From the NCBI RefSeq assembly GCF_000159695.1, contig NZ_CM000955.1, forward strand, positions 1,404,524-1,468,523: DNA of 64,000 nucleotides, read 5' to 3'. The position numbers and the translations under genes are program-made. The notes under the pieces are model-generated. The model saw nothing but the letters and a program-made list of their open reading frames with translations. It did no database searches and was not told the DNA's origin. Numbering within the stretch: position 1 is the stretch's first letter; each line of letters starts with the position of its first letter. This DNA is from Finegoldia magna ATCC 53516 (GTDB lineage Bacteria; Bacillota; Clostridia; Tissierellales; Peptoniphilaceae). Shown here piece after piece: positions 40,753 to 50,592 of the stretch.

Positions 40753-42858
40753 ATGAAAATAAAGCAAAAGGTACTTAATATCGTAAATTCTAATGATTAT
40801 ATTCCTTTAACTTTTGATGAATTATCTTCAAGATTAAATATTGAAAAAAAAGATAAGAAAATTTTTCATAAGATTATTAATGAACTACAAAAAGATAAGA
40901 AAATTTTACTCGATAAAAATTCTAATATAATTCCAATTACAGAGCAAAAAGCATATCCAGGTACAATTCAAGGATCTGGAAGTGATTTTTGCTATTTTAT
41001 TCCCGATGATGAAAGCATTGACGATATATTTATAGCTAAAAAAGATTTAAATGGGGCAATCCACAAAGATAAAGTCTTAGTTACAATAACTGTAGATAAA
41101 AAACCAAACAGAAGTCCTGAAGGAAAAGTTTTACAAATTCTATCTAGAGAAACAAAAAAACTTGTGGGAACTTTTGATGAAGCAAAAGGTTATGGTTTTG
41201 TAATTTTAGATGATAAAAAATACGGATTCGATGTTTTTGTCCAATCTGGTAATAAAAATGGAGCAAAAAACAACGATAAAGTCGTAGTTAAATTAATCAA
41301 AAATCCATCTAAAAAACACAAAAATCCAGAAGGAGTTATAGTTGAAGTCTTGGGAGGCAAGGACGATCCTGGAATTGACATTTATTCTATAGCAAAGACT
41401 TTTAAATTACCGTATGAATTTCCAAAAAAAGTAAAAGAACAAGCAAGGGAAATAGAACAACAGGTGGATGAATCAGAAAAGAAATCTAGAATGGATTTTA
41501 GAGATTTGTTTACTGTGACAATTGATGGATCTGATGCAAAAGATTTTGATGATGCTATTAGTATTTCAAAAAAAGATGATAATTTCATATTATATGTTCA
41601 CATAGCTGATGTGAGCCATTACGTAAGGAAAAATACTGCATTGGATAAGGAAGCTTTTAGAAGAGGAACCAGTGTGTATATGTTGGATAGAGTAATTCCT
41701 ATGTTACCTACAGAATTATCTAATGGGATTTGCTCATTAAATCCTAATGAAGACAGGCTTTGTTTGACAGTTAAAATGGAAATTTCGCCAACAGGAAAAA
41801 CTCTTGACTACAAATTCTATGAATCTGTTATAAATTCTGATTATAGATTAGTCTATAAAAATGTGTCAGACTTTTTGGAAGACATTGAAAATCCTTATGA
41901 TGATGAAAAACTCACGGATAATTTATTACTAATGAAAGAATTGTATGAAATTCTAAGTGTTAGAAGGAAAAATAGAGGAAGCATTGACTTTGATTTTCCA
42001 GAAACTAAAATTATTTTAGATGAAAATTCTAAAGTAGTTGATGTTACAAAAGATGAGAGAAGAATAGGAAATAAATTGATTGAAGAGTTCATGCTGATTA
42101 CAAACGAAACAGTGGCAAGTCATTTTGGATATTTGGATAGACCATTTTTATACAGAGTTCACGAAGAACCTGACGAAGAAAAGGTGAATACTTTTAAAAG
42201 AATTTTGTCTAATTTTGGTTACCATTTGAAAGGTAAGAATTTGTATTCAAAAGATTATCAAAGAATTTTAAATGAACTAGATGGCAAACCTGAAAAACCT
42301 CTATTATCTTCGCTTTTATTAAGATCTATGCAAAAAGCTGAGTACAGCCAAAATCCTAGTATTCATTTTGGACTTGCATCTATGTTCTATACGCACTTCA
42401 CTTCTCCAATCAGAAGATATCCGGATTTATTTATACACAGAATTGTGAAGAATTTTATAAATCATAAGCCAGATACTAATAACGAAAAAGAATTCATGAA
42501 ATACATCAAAGACATTGCAAAACAATGTTCAGCCACTGAAAGAAGAGCTGAAGAAGCTGAGAGAGAAGCTATTGATATGAAATCTGCAGAATATATGCAG
42601 CAACACATAGATGAAGAATTTGAGGGAATTATTAGTTCACTCACAAAATTTGGAATTTTTGTACAACTTGACAACACGATTGAAGGTTTAGTACAATTTC
42701 AATCTATGATAGATGATTATTATGTATTTGACGATAAAAACTATACAGTTTATGGGGAAAGAACTAAAAAATCGTATCATATTGGACAAAAAGTTAGAGT
42801 TAAAGTTATAAATAGTGACAAAGATAAACGTCAAATAGATTTTGAATTTGTAAATTAG
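40753..42858 (+). CDS. rnr: Ribonuclease R
   Basis: RNase R is a 3'-to-5' exoribonuclease able to degrade structured RNA and defective mRNA on stalled ribosomes. The 701-residue protein has an N-terminal helix-turn-helix region, cold-shock domains (GTIQGSGSDFCYFIPDD; LVGTFDEAKGYGFVILDD), the RNB catalytic centre with aspartates in DGSDAKDFDDAI (about 258-269), and a C-terminal S1 domain (EFEGIISSLTKFGIFVQLDN). AGGAGG precedes the ATG, and a TATAAT lies at 40718-40723. smpB follows 12 bases later as in many Firmicutes; the usual secG upstream is replaced by modABC. Confidence 0.97.
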   Translation: MKIKQKVLNIVNSNDYIPLTFDELSSRLNIEKKDKKIFHKIINELQKDKKILLDKNSNIIPITEQKAYPGTIQGSGSDFCYFIPDDESIDDIFIAKKDLNGAIHKDKVLVTITVDKKPNRSPEGKVLQILSRETKKLVGTFDEAKGYGFVILDDKKYGFDVFVQSGNKNGAKNNDKVVVKLIKNPSKKHKNPEGVIVEVLGGKDDPGIDIYSIAKTFKLPYEFPKKVKEQAREIEQQVDESEKKSRMDFRDLFTVTIDGSDAKDFDDAISISKKDDNFILYVHIADVSHYVRKNTALDKEAFRRGTSVYMLDRVIPMLPTELSNGICSLNPNEDRLCLTVKMEISPTGKTLDYKFYESVINSDYRLVYKNVSDFLEDIENPYDDEKLTDNLLLMKELYEILSVRRKNRGSIDFDFPETKIILDENSKVVDVTKDERRIGNKLIEEFMLITNETVASHFGYLDRPFLYRVHEEPDEEKVNTFKRILSNFGYHLKGKNLYSKDYQRILNELDGKPEKPLLSSLLLRSMQKAEYSQNPSIHFGLASMFYTHFTSPIRRYPDLFIHRIVKNFINHKPDTNNEKEFMKYIKDIAKQCSATERRAEEAEREAIDMKSAEYMQQHIDEEFEGIISSLTKFGIFVQLDNTIEGLVQFQSMIDDYYVFDDKNYTVYGERTKKSYHIGQKVRVKVINSDKDKRQIDFEFVN

Positions 42859-42870
42859 AAAAGGAATATA

Positions 42871-43320
42871 ATGAGCGATATAAAATTATTAGCAAACAAT
42901 AAGAAAGCACGTCACGAATATTTTATCGAAGATGTGTACGAATGTGGAATTGAACTGAAAGGAACTGAAGTAAAATCTATCAAAAAAGGGAAAGTTTCCA
43001 TTAAGGAAAGTTACTGTATGATTGAAAACTCAGAAGTTTTTGTTTATTCTATGAATATAAGTCCGTACACAGAAGGAAATATTTTTAACGTGGATAGTTT
43101 AAGAAAAAGAAAACTTTTAATGCATAAATCTGAAATCAGAAAATTAATCGGAAAAACAAAAGAACAAGGTTATACTTTGATACCTCTAAGAGTTTATGAA
43201 AAAAATGGACTTGTAAAAGTAGAGATAGCTCTTGCAAAAGGTAAGAATCTATACGATAAGAGAGAAACTTTGAAAAAACGTGACGATTTGAGAAATATGC
43301 AAAGAGCAATGAGAAGATAA
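42871..43320 (+). CDS. smpB: tmRNA-binding protein SmpB
   Basis: SmpB binds tmRNA and brings it to stalled ribosomes for trans-translation. The 149-residue protein has the family order [29 protein letters not shown], the central YTEGN...[46 protein letters not shown] and a basic tail. The tmRNA gene often lies next to smpB; it is not found here. It is ten bases before rqcH, so rnr, smpB and rqcH form a ribosome-rescue operon. Confidence 0.98.
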   Translation: MSDIKLLANNKKARHEYFIEDVYECGIELKGTEVKSIKKGKVSIKESYCMIENSEVFVYSMNISPYTEGNIFNVDSLRKRKLLMHKSEIRKLIGKTKEQGYTLIPLRVYEKNGLVKVEIALAKGKNLYDKRETLKKRDDLRNMQRAMRR

Positions 43321-43329
43321 GGAGTAATA

Positions 43330-45066
43330 ATGAGCTTTGACGGAATTGTAACAAAAGCGATAGTTGATGATATAAAAGCAAAATTAATTAACGGGAAAAT
43401 CAGCAAGGTTAATCAACCCGATAAAAACGAATTGGATTTAATTATCTATAATAACAAACAAAATTATAAACTTCTTATTTCTGCATCCTCATCTTTACCG
43501 AGGATGCATTTTACAAATGAAAATAAGAAAAACCCAATTGAAGCGTATAATTTCTGTATGCTGATGCGAAAATACTTACAAGGAGCGGTTATAACTGATA
43601 TTTATCAAGAATCGATGGATAGAGTTGTTAGTATTGATATCAATAGCAGAGACGAAATGGGATATGATATGAACTACTCATTAGTTGTAGAACTTATGGG
43701 TAAACATTCAAATATAATTTTGATTGAAAAAGAAAGTCAAATGATTGTAGATGCAATTAAGAGAATTAGCTTCGATACAAAAAGCATCAGACAAATACTT
43801 CCAAAAACTAAATATTCATATTTAGAAGATGATAAGATTAATATTCTACGATCGGATGATCTTCCAACGGATATTGCAGAAGGAACGACTAAACTGCAAC
43901 AAGTTTTTTATAAAAATTACACAGGGTTTTCTCCAACTATTTCAAGAGAAATATGCCTAAGAGCAGATTTGGATTTTAACAGAAGACTTGAAGATTTGAC
44001 TGAAAATGAAAAATTAAGATTTAATCAAGCTTTTATTGAGGTTAGAGAAGCTATCAGAAATTGTGATTATGATTTTTCTATAGTCATCGATGAGGATGAA
44101 AAATTAAAGGATTTTCATGTAATTAAATTAGAAAAATACGGATATCAAAAGAAAAACTTTGATGATATTCACGAAATGTTGGATTATTATTATAAAAAAC
44201 ACAGTTCAAACGATTCAATTACACAAAAATCTTCGCACTTGAAGAAAATAGTTTCAAATAAAATTCAAAGAAATTCAAATAAATTGAGTAATTTAACTGT
44301 AGATTTGCAAGAAGCTAAAAAAAGAGATATTTACAAAGTTTATGCTGATTTGATAAGTTCAAATATGCATTTGATTCATAAAGGCGTGGATAAAATAAAT
44401 GTACAAAATTTCTATGATGAAATGAACCCAATTGAAATTCCATTGAATCCAATAAAATCAGGAAATGAAAACGCACAAAATTATTACAAAAAATTTAGTA
44501 AATTAAAAACTAGAGAAAAAATGATTACACAAGAGCTTCCTCTTATAAAACAAGAGAATGAATATTTACTTCAACTTCTAGAAACTTTGGAGAGAGTGAC
44601 AGAATATCAAGAACTATCAGAGATTAAGGATGAGATGGTAAAAATAGGTTTGATAAAAAAATCTAAGAAAAAAACTGCAAAAGTAAAACCATCAAAGCCA
44701 AGACATTTTGTAACCGAAAATAACGTCGATATTTTTGTAGGTAAAAATAATTACCAAAATGATAATCTAACTTTGAAACAAGCTAACAAAGAAGATATTT
44801 TTGTTCATGTAAAAGATATGCCAGGATCTCATGTTATTATGAGAAATGAAAATCTTGTTCAGGAAGATTATGATGTCGCGTGTTTCTTGGCAGCCTATTT
44901 CTCCTCAATGAGTAAAGAAAAATTCGTTGAAGTTGATTATACTGAAAAGAAAAACGTAAAAAAAGCTAAAGGAGCAAAACCAGGAATGGTGTTTTACAAC
45001 AATTTCAACACTGTTAATGTCGATATGAGTTCTTATGATATTGACAAAATCAAAGAAATTGTTTAA
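43330..45066 (+). CDS. rqcH: Rqc2 homologue RqcH (NFACT family)
   Basis: RqcH binds 50S subunits carrying stuck peptidyl-tRNA and adds C-terminal alanine tails to mark the chain for degradation. The 578-residue protein has the NFACT-N domain (SFDGIVTKAIVDDIKAKLINGKISKVNQP...FCMLMRKYL), long coiled coils (about 300-450), and the C-terminal NFACT-R domain (NVDIFVGKNNYQNDNLTLK...DIFVHVKDMPGSHVIMRN). These proteins were formerly called fibronectin-binding proteins. Its adjacency to smpB fits a rescue role, and YlmH, a second rescue factor, is encoded at 28 kb. Confidence 0.95.
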   Translation: MSFDGIVTKAIVDDIKAKLINGKISKVNQPDKNELDLIIYNNKQNYKLLISASSSLPRMHFTNENKKNPIEAYNFCMLMRKYLQGAVITDIYQESMDRVVSIDINSRDEMGYDMNYSLVVELMGKHSNIILIEKESQMIVDAIKRISFDTKSIRQILPKTKYSYLEDDKINILRSDDLPTDIAEGTTKLQQVFYKNYTGFSPTISREICLRADLDFNRRLEDLTENEKLRFNQAFIEVREAIRNCDYDFSIVIDEDEKLKDFHVIKLEKYGYQKKNFDDIHEMLDYYYKKHSSNDSITQKSSHLKKIVSNKIQRNSNKLSNLTVDLQEAKKRDIYKVYADLISSNMHLIHKGVDKINVQNFYDEMNPIEIPLNPIKSGNENAQNYYKKFSKLKTREKMITQELPLIKQENEYLLQLLETLERVTEYQELSEIKDEMVKIGLIKKSKKKTAKVKPSKPRHFVTENNVDIFVGKNNYQNDNLTLKQANKEDIFVHVKDMPGSHVIMRNENLVQEDYDVACFLAAYFSSMSKEKFVEVDYTEKKNVKKAKGAKPGMVFYNNFNTVNVDMSSYDIDKIKEIV

Positions 45067-45082
45067 AAATTGTAATAAATTA

Positions 45083-45111
45083 TTGTAAATTCTTAAATAT
45101 TAATATACACT
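45083..45111 (+). promoter_or_regulatory. Candidate promoter for the yicC-remA-gmk operon
   Basis: TTGTAA (45083-45088) and TACACT (45106-45111) are 17 bases apart. The same -10 sequence is used in front of tRNA-His. The start codon follows 24 bases later behind a GAGGAGG site. Confidence 0.6.
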
Positions 45112-45135
45112 AACAATATCAGAGGAGGCGATAGA

Positions 45136-46011
45136 ATGAAGTCTATGACAGGATTTGGATCTTCTAGTTTGGAATTGGAAGATTGCAGCATAGATATTGA
45201 AATCAAATCTGTTAATAATAGGTATTTGGATTTCAATTTTTCAATGCCGAGTTATTTGAATTTTATGTTGGAAGACATGAAATCATTAATCAAAAACAAG
45301 TTAAAACGTGGGAGAGTTGATGTTTATATCAAAATTAAAAAATATCAACTATCAGTTGACAGTGTGGATATTAACTATGAATTAGCTCAAAAAATCAAGG
45401 AAAAGCTTGATTCATTAAATCAAAAGTTAAATATGTCATCAGATATAAATGTCAGGGATTTAGTAAAATATGATGATGTAATGTCATTTACTTACAAAGA
45501 TTTGGATAATGAATTTTTACACGATAATATTCTAAAGGTTCTTGATGAAGCTGTTAACAAAATTTATTCTATGAGATCTATAGAAGGAGATAACTTAGAA
45601 AAAGATTTATCTGAAAATCTTTCCAAAATAGAAACTGAAATAACAAAAATTGCAAGTTTGACTGAAAATAGCGTAAAAGAATACAGGGAGAATTTGTTTA
45701 AAAAGATTTCGGAATTATTAGATGAAGAAAAAATAGACAAGGATAGAATGTACTTGGAAGTTGCGTTGATGGCAGATAAATCAGATATTAACGAAGAATT
45801 AAAAAGATTTGATTCTCATATAGTTCAATTCAAATCAACTATGGATATAAAACATAGCATTGGTCGAAAATTAGATTTCATTATCCAAGAAATGAATCGT
45901 GAAATCAATACAATTTCTTCAAAATCTAATGATGAATCTATTTCAGTTTGTGTTATTGAAGTTAAAAGTTTGATTGAAAAATTGAGAGAACAAGTACAAA
46001 ATATTGAGTAG
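45136..46011 (+). CDS. YicC/YloC family endoribonuclease
   Basis: The 291-residue protein begins [33 protein letters not shown], the family's defining N terminus, and ends in the DUF1732 region ([23 protein letters not shown]...[19 protein letters not shown]). E. coli YicC promotes decay of small RNA RyhB and the Bacillus member YloC is an endoribonuclease. It leads the conserved operon yicC-remA-gmk-rpoZ-coaBC-priA, with its own promoter. Confidence 0.95.
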   Translation: MKSMTGFGSSSLELEDCSIDIEIKSVNNRYLDFNFSMPSYLNFMLEDMKSLIKNKLKRGRVDVYIKIKKYQLSVDSVDINYELAQKIKEKLDSLNQKLNMSSDINVRDLVKYDDVMSFTYKDLDNEFLHDNILKVLDEAVNKIYSMRSIEGDNLEKDLSENLSKIETEITKIASLTENSVKEYRENLFKKISELLDEEKIDKDRMYLEVALMADKSDINEELKRFDSHIVQFKSTMDIKHSIGRKLDFIIQEMNREINTISSKSNDESISVCVIEVKSLIEKLREQVQNIE

Positions 46012-46018
46012 AGGGAAA

Positions 46019-46270
46019 ATGGAAAGTTTAGGTATAGGATTTTCAAATTTAGTTAATAGTAAAAGAATTATAGCAATTGTAAGTCCAGAAACGAATCCAA
46101 TTAAAAGAATAGTTCAAAAAGCAAAAGAAGATAACAATCTTATAGATGTAACTTTTGGTAGAAAAACTAGAAGTGTAATTATAATGGATTCCAGTCATGT
46201 TGTGTTGAGTTGCCTTCAACCAGAGACTTTACAAATGAGATTAGATAAATCAAATAATAAGGAAGATTAA
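46019..46270 (+). CDS. remA: RemA family DNA-binding regulator (DUF370)
   Basis: The 83-residue protein fits Rem[73 protein letters not shown]. RemA in Bacillus is a small ring-forming DNA-binding protein that activates matrix and osmoprotection genes. Here it is more likely a housekeeping regulator of unknown targets. A TTG at 46004 is in frame, but ATG at 46019 matches the family length; GAGGG precedes it at short spacing. It follows yicC by seven bases and gmk starts one base after its stop. Confidence 0.93.
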   Translation: MESLGIGFSNLVNSKRIIAIVSPETNPIKRIVQKAKEDNNLIDVTFGRKTRSVIIMDSSHVVLSCLQPETLQMRLDKSNNKED

Positions 46271-46271
46271 T

Positions 46272-46859
46272 ATGAGAGACGGGTTTTTATTAGTTGTTTC
46301 AGGGCCATCGGGAGTTGGCAAAGGAACTGTTTGCGAAAAATTAATTTCACAAAAAGATGATATCGTATATTCCGTTTCCGCTACGACAAGGAAAAAAAGA
46401 CCTTACGAAGTGGATGGGGAAAATTATTACTTTTTGAGTTTAGATGAATTTAAGAAAAAAATAGATCAAGGAGATTTCATAGAATATGCTAATGTGCATA
46501 ACAATTTTTATGGAACTCCAAAATCATTTGTTTTTGACCAAATAAACAAAGGGGAGATAGTTATTCTCGAAATTGATGTTCAAGGAGCTTTGAAAGTTAA
46601 AGAAAACTATCCGGAAGCTGTTTTTGTATTCATTCTTCCACCAGATTTGATTGAACTTAGAAGAAGAATTGAAGGAAGAAACACAGAAGACGAAGAAACA
46701 ATCAATATAAGAATGAATAATGCTAAAAAAGAATTGAGTTTTATTGATGAATATGATTATGCAGTAATTAATGAAGATGTTGATGAAACTGTGAAAAATA
46801 TAGAAACTATAATTGATGCAGAAAAATTTAGAGTTGTAAAAGGAGAAAAATATGATTAA
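46272..46859 (+). CDS. gmk: Guanylate kinase
   Basis: Gmk phosphorylates GMP to GDP with ATP. The 195-residue enzyme has the P-loop GPSGVGKGT (11-19), the GMP-binding SVSATTRKKRPYEVDGENYYFL segment, and the lid with RRRIEGRNTEDEETINIRMNNA. Length is standard. It overlaps rpoZ by eight bases. The gmk-rpoZ pair is highly conserved. Confidence 0.98.
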   Translation: MRDGFLLVVSGPSGVGKGTVCEKLISQKDDIVYSVSATTRKKRPYEVDGENYYFLSLDEFKKKIDQGDFIEYANVHNNFYGTPKSFVFDQINKGEIVILEIDVQGALKVKENYPEAVFVFILPPDLIELRRRIEGRNTEDEETINIRMNNAKKELSFIDEYDYAVINEDVDETVKNIETIIDAEKFRVVKGEKYD

Positions 46860-47049
46860 TCCATCATTTAAAAAATTATCAGAAATAAATAATAGTAGAT
46901 ATGCACTTTGTGTTATGGTAAGCAAAAGAGCTAGAATGTTAATAGACGGTAAGGAAACTAAATTAAAAAAAGCAAAAGCACAACCAGTTACCACTGCCTT
47001 AGAAGAAGTTATGGAAAAAAAGGTGTGGGAAGATAAAGCAAATGAATAA
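46852..47049 (+). CDS. rpoZ: DNA-directed RNA polymerase omega subunit
   Basis: Omega helps RNA polymerase assembly. The 65-residue protein has the family pattern INPSFKKLSEINNSRYALCVMVSKRARML and PVTTALEEVMEKKV. AAAGGAG within the end of gmk serves as ribosome-binding site. It overlaps gmk and coaBC by eight bases each. Confidence 0.95.
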   Translation: MINPSFKKLSEINNSRYALCVMVSKRARMLIDGKETKLKKAKAQPVTTALEEVMEKKVWEDKANE

Positions 47050-48208
47050 AAATATTCTTTTGGGAGTTACTGGAGGAATTGCTATTTACAAGGTTGTTGA
47101 TGTTGTAAGTAGATTAAAAAAACTGGACTACAATATTAAAATAATAATGACAGATTCTGCATGTGAATTTGTAAGTCCAATGACATTTGAAACAATTGGA
47201 AAATGCGATGTTAAGAACAAAATGTTTCACAACAATTCACATAAGGTTGTTGAACATATAGAGCTTGCAAAATGGGCAGATTTGTTTTTGATTGCACCTG
47301 CTAGTGCAAATACTATGGCTAAAATAAATTACGGTATCGCAGATGATTTGCTATCATCTACAGCACTAGCATATACCAAGCCAATAATGTTTTGTGTAAG
47401 TATGAATACGAATATGTTGAATAACCCAGCTACACAAAAAAACATCGAAGATTTGAAAGAAAAGAGGCACTTAATTATAGATTCAAATAGCGGAATGCTT
47501 GCTTGTAACACAAAAGGAGACGGAAGATTAAAGGAACCTTGGGAAATTGTTGAAGAAGTTGAAAAATACTTTTGCGAAAAAGATTTAAAAGGCAAGAAAA
47601 TTTTGATTACAGCCGGAGCTACAGTTGAAAGAATTGATCCTGTACGATATATAACGAATGATTCCAGTGGGAAAATGGGATATTCAATAGCAAAGAGAGC
47701 TTTTATCAGAGGGGCCGATGTGACGATTATTTCTGGGAAAACAACAGCAGAAAGTCCATACGGTATTGAAAACATCAAAGTGGAGTCTGCTATTGAAATG
47801 AAAGAAAAAATCGAAAGTTGCATAGACAAATTCGACTGTTTAATTATGGCTGCAGCAGTAAGTGATTTTAAAGTAAAAAATAGAAAATATTTAAAAATTA
47901 AAAAACAAGATGGTATCAATTCATTAGAATTAGAAGAAAACCCAGATATTTTAAAATCATTAAATAAAAAAGATGATCAAATCTTTATAGGATTTGCTGC
48001 AGAAACAAATAATTTATTAGAAAATGCTAAGAAAAAGCTAGATAAAAAAAATCTAGACTTTATAGTGTTAAACGATGTATCGAAAAAAGACATTGGATTT
48101 AATTCTGAATACAATAAAGTAACTATAATTAGCAAAGATAATATATTAGAAATTGATAAGAATACAAAATTAAATATCGCAGATAAGATATTGGATTTGA
48201 TAAAGTAG
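47042..48208 (+). CDS. coaBC: Bifunctional phosphopantothenoylcysteine decarboxylase/synthetase
   Basis: CoaBC makes 4'-phosphopantetheine for coenzyme A: the C-terminal half couples cysteine to phosphopantothenate and the FMN-dependent N-terminal half decarboxylates the product. The 388-residue protein has the CoaC domain with LGVTGGIAIYKV, EHIELAKWADLFLIAPASANTMAK, MNTNML and the active-site region ACNTKGDGRL. The CoaB domain begins at about 185 (KKILITAGATVERIDPVRYITNDSSGKMGY) with the FVGFAAET-like FIGFAAETNN motif. It overlaps rpoZ by eight bases. Confidence 0.97.
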   Translation: MNKNILLGVTGGIAIYKVVDVVSRLKKLDYNIKIIMTDSACEFVSPMTFETIGKCDVKNKMFHNNSHKVVEHIELAKWADLFLIAPASANTMAKINYGIADDLLSSTALAYTKPIMFCVSMNTNMLNNPATQKNIEDLKEKRHLIIDSNSGMLACNTKGDGRLKEPWEIVEEVEKYFCEKDLKGKKILITAGATVERIDPVRYITNDSSGKMGYSIAKRAFIRGADVTIISGKTTAESPYGIENIKVESAIEMKEKIESCIDKFDCLIMAAAVSDFKVKNRKYLKIKKQDGINSLELEENPDILKSLNKKDDQIFIGFAAETNNLLENAKKKLDKKNLDFIVLNDVSKKDIGFNSEYNKVTIISKDNILEIDKNTKLNIADKILDLIK

Positions 48209-48214
48209 GTAAAC

Positions 48215-50584
48215 ATGTATATTGATGTTATTTTTAGAAACAAATCGAAGATGACTAACAGACTATACTCATATTATTCAAGTGAAGATGTAGAAATTGG
48301 AATGAGAGTTATAGTACCCTTTGGGAAATCAAATATTAACAAATTAGCGCTAGTGGTTAGAATTAATGATAACCCTAAACAAGATATTGATTACAAAGAA
48401 ATAATATCAGTAGTAGACTTAAATCCTATTGTCACACAAGAATCCATCGACATTGCTTTTTTCATGGTTGATAAATATTTAAGCGACTATAGCTCTGCTT
48501 TTCAAACTATTTTGCCACCTGGTAACTTTGAAGAATTAAAAGAATACTTCACTGCAAATGATAAACTAGAAAATATGGATGAAGATTTGTACAATATTCT
48601 TAAAACCAAGAAAGAATATTCAGAAATAAAAGAGATTTCAGACATTAGCCATAAAAAGCTAATGGAGTATGTAAAATCTGATTTTTTGAAAATGGATTTA
48701 ATATACGATCAACAAATCACACCAAAACTATTGAAATACGTCAAGCTTATAGAAGATAATCCGGTTATTTCAAGAAGAGCAAATGCCCAACAAAAAATAG
48801 TTGATATGCTCAAAACTAAAAACAACATACTTTATAGTGAGCTTTTAGCGAAAACTAATACGACTTCAAGTGCAGTAAAAGCGCTGGAAGAAAAGAAAAT
48901 TGTTGAAATTTATTTCAAAGAAGTTGACAGAATTGTTGTGGATGATACAAAAACTTATCAAAAAATAAAACTAAATTCACAGCAAGAAAAAGCCTATAAT
49001 TCGATTTTAGAAAATCAATTTAGTTTGTTACATGGTGTAACGGGTAGTGGTAAAACTGAAGTGTATTTGCATTTGGTTGAAAAAATGTTAAATGAAGGTA
49101 AAGATAGCATAGTTCTGGTTCCAGAAATATCATTGACTCCGCAGACTATTGAAAGGTTTGAGGGTAGGTTTCCGGGAAAAGTTGCGATAATTCACTCTAA
49201 GCTAAATGTTAACGAAAAATTCGAACAATTTCGAAAAATGTATAATGGAGAATATAAAATAGTAGTTGGAGCTAGAAGTGCTGTATTTTCTCCGTTTAAA
49301 AATTTAGGATTGATAATAATAGATGAAGAGCATGAAACAAGTTATGTAAGTGAAAAAAATCCTAAATATAACGCTATCGAAATTTCCAGATTTAGAGCAG
49401 AATATAATAGCGCTAAGCTTTTATTAGGATCAGCAACTCCTGGAGTTGAAGAATACAACGAAGCTTTAAAAGGTGAGTACAACCTTGTAGAAATGAACAA
49501 AAGAGCAAATGACACAAACCCTGTTGAATGCACTATTGTAGACATGAGAAAAGAACTTGAAACTGGAAACATGAAAATGTTCAGTAAAGTTCTTCTCAAT
49601 AAAATTCAAGAAAATTTAAACAACAAAAAACAAACTATATTGTTTTTAAACAAGAGAGGTCACACTTCTTTTATTTCATGTAGAAGATGCGGATATGTAC
49701 TAAAATGTGATAGCTGTGATGTATCAATGACATATCATAAAACAAAAAATAGATTGATTTGTCACATGTGTGGCAGAACTGCATTAAAGCCAAAGACATG
49801 TCCCAACTGTGGTTCGAAATTTATAAAAGAGTTTGGAGCAGGAACTCAAAAATTAGAGGAAGAAACCAGAGAGCTTTTTCCAGATGCACGAATTGCACGA
49901 ATGGATAGGGACACTACAAACACAAAAAAAGATTACAAAAAAATCTATGATATGATGAATAATCAAGAAATAGATATATTAATTGGGACACAAATGTTGT
50001 CGAAAGGATTTGATTTTCCAAATGTAACACTAGTCGGTGTAATGGCTGCAGATATTAGTTTGAACTTAGGAGATTACAAATCAAACGAAAAAACATTTCA
50101 ATTGATAACTCAAGTAGCCGGAAGAGCCGGAAGAGCAGAATATGATGGAGATGTAATAATCCAAACATATAAGCCTGATAATTTTGCCATTACAACAGCA
50201 GCACTTCATGATTACAAGATGTTCTATGAAAAGGAGATCAAGCTAAGAAAATCATTTAATTATCCTCCTTTTTTCAGAATATTAAACATCAATATTTCTA
50301 GTAGAAACAGAAATGTTGCTATGAAAAAAATCAATGAGGTATCGAATTACGTTGCTGCTTTGATTAGAAAATACAAATTATCTACAACATTGATAAATGG
50401 TCCTCATCCTTCTCCAATAGAGAGAATTAATAATATGTACAGGTTTGATTTGTACTACAAATTTCCAAATGGAGAAGATAAAATAATAGAAATAATTAAA
50501 AAAGTTTTGATAAATAATGAATACAATATTAACTTGGAGGGAATAACACTCAAAATAACGTTAGATCCTCAAAGTTATTTTTAG
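48215..50584 (+). CDS. priA: Primosomal replication protein N' (helicase)
   Basis: PriA restarts replication at abandoned forks by recognising fork DNA and loading the primosome. The 789-residue protein has the N-terminal DNA-binding domain (VIFRNKSKMTNRLYSYY), a winged-helix region, Walker A GVTGSGKTE (274-282), DEEHE as motif II, and the eight-cysteine zinc region CRRCGYVLKCDSCDVSMTYH...CHMCG...CPNCGSKF inserted in the helicase domain. The C-terminal helicase half has IGTQMLSKGFDFPNVTLVGV and QVAGRAGRAE. It follows coaBC by six bases. Confidence 0.97.
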   Translation: MYIDVIFRNKSKMTNRLYSYYSSEDVEIGMRVIVPFGKSNINKLALVVRINDNPKQDIDYKEIISVVDLNPIVTQESIDIAFFMVDKYLSDYSSAFQTILPPGNFEELKEYFTANDKLENMDEDLYNILKTKKEYSEIKEISDISHKKLMEYVKSDFLKMDLIYDQQITPKLLKYVKLIEDNPVISRRANAQQKIVDMLKTKNNILYSELLAKTNTTSSAVKALEEKKIVEIYFKEVDRIVVDDTKTYQKIKLNSQQEKAYNSILENQFSLLHGVTGSGKTEVYLHLVEKMLNEGKDSIVLVPEISLTPQTIERFEGRFPGKVAIIHSKLNVNEKFEQFRKMYNGEYKIVVGARSAVFSPFKNLGLIIIDEEHETSYVSEKNPKYNAIEISRFRAEYNSAKLLLGSATPGVEEYNEALKGEYNLVEMNKRANDTNPVECTIVDMRKELETGNMKMFSKVLLNKIQENLNNKKQTILFLNKRGHTSFISCRRCGYVLKCDSCDVSMTYHKTKNRLICHMCGRTALKPKTCPNCGSKFIKEFGAGTQKLEEETRELFPDARIARMDRDTTNTKKDYKKIYDMMNNQEIDILIGTQMLSKGFDFPNVTLVGVMAADISLNLGDYKSNEKTFQLITQVAGRAGRAEYDGDVIIQTYKPDNFAITTAALHDYKMFYEKEIKLRKSFNYPPFFRILNINISSRNRNVAMKKINEVSNYVAALIRKYKLSTTLINGPHPSPIERINNMYRFDLYYKFPNGEDKIIEIIKKVLINNEYNINLEGITLKITLDPQSYF

Positions 50585-50592
50585 GAGATAAT

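Noticed and set aside
42859..45135. tmRNA gene expected near smpB
   Set aside because: The gaps around smpB and rqcH are only about 10-70 bases and contain no tRNA-like acceptor halves.
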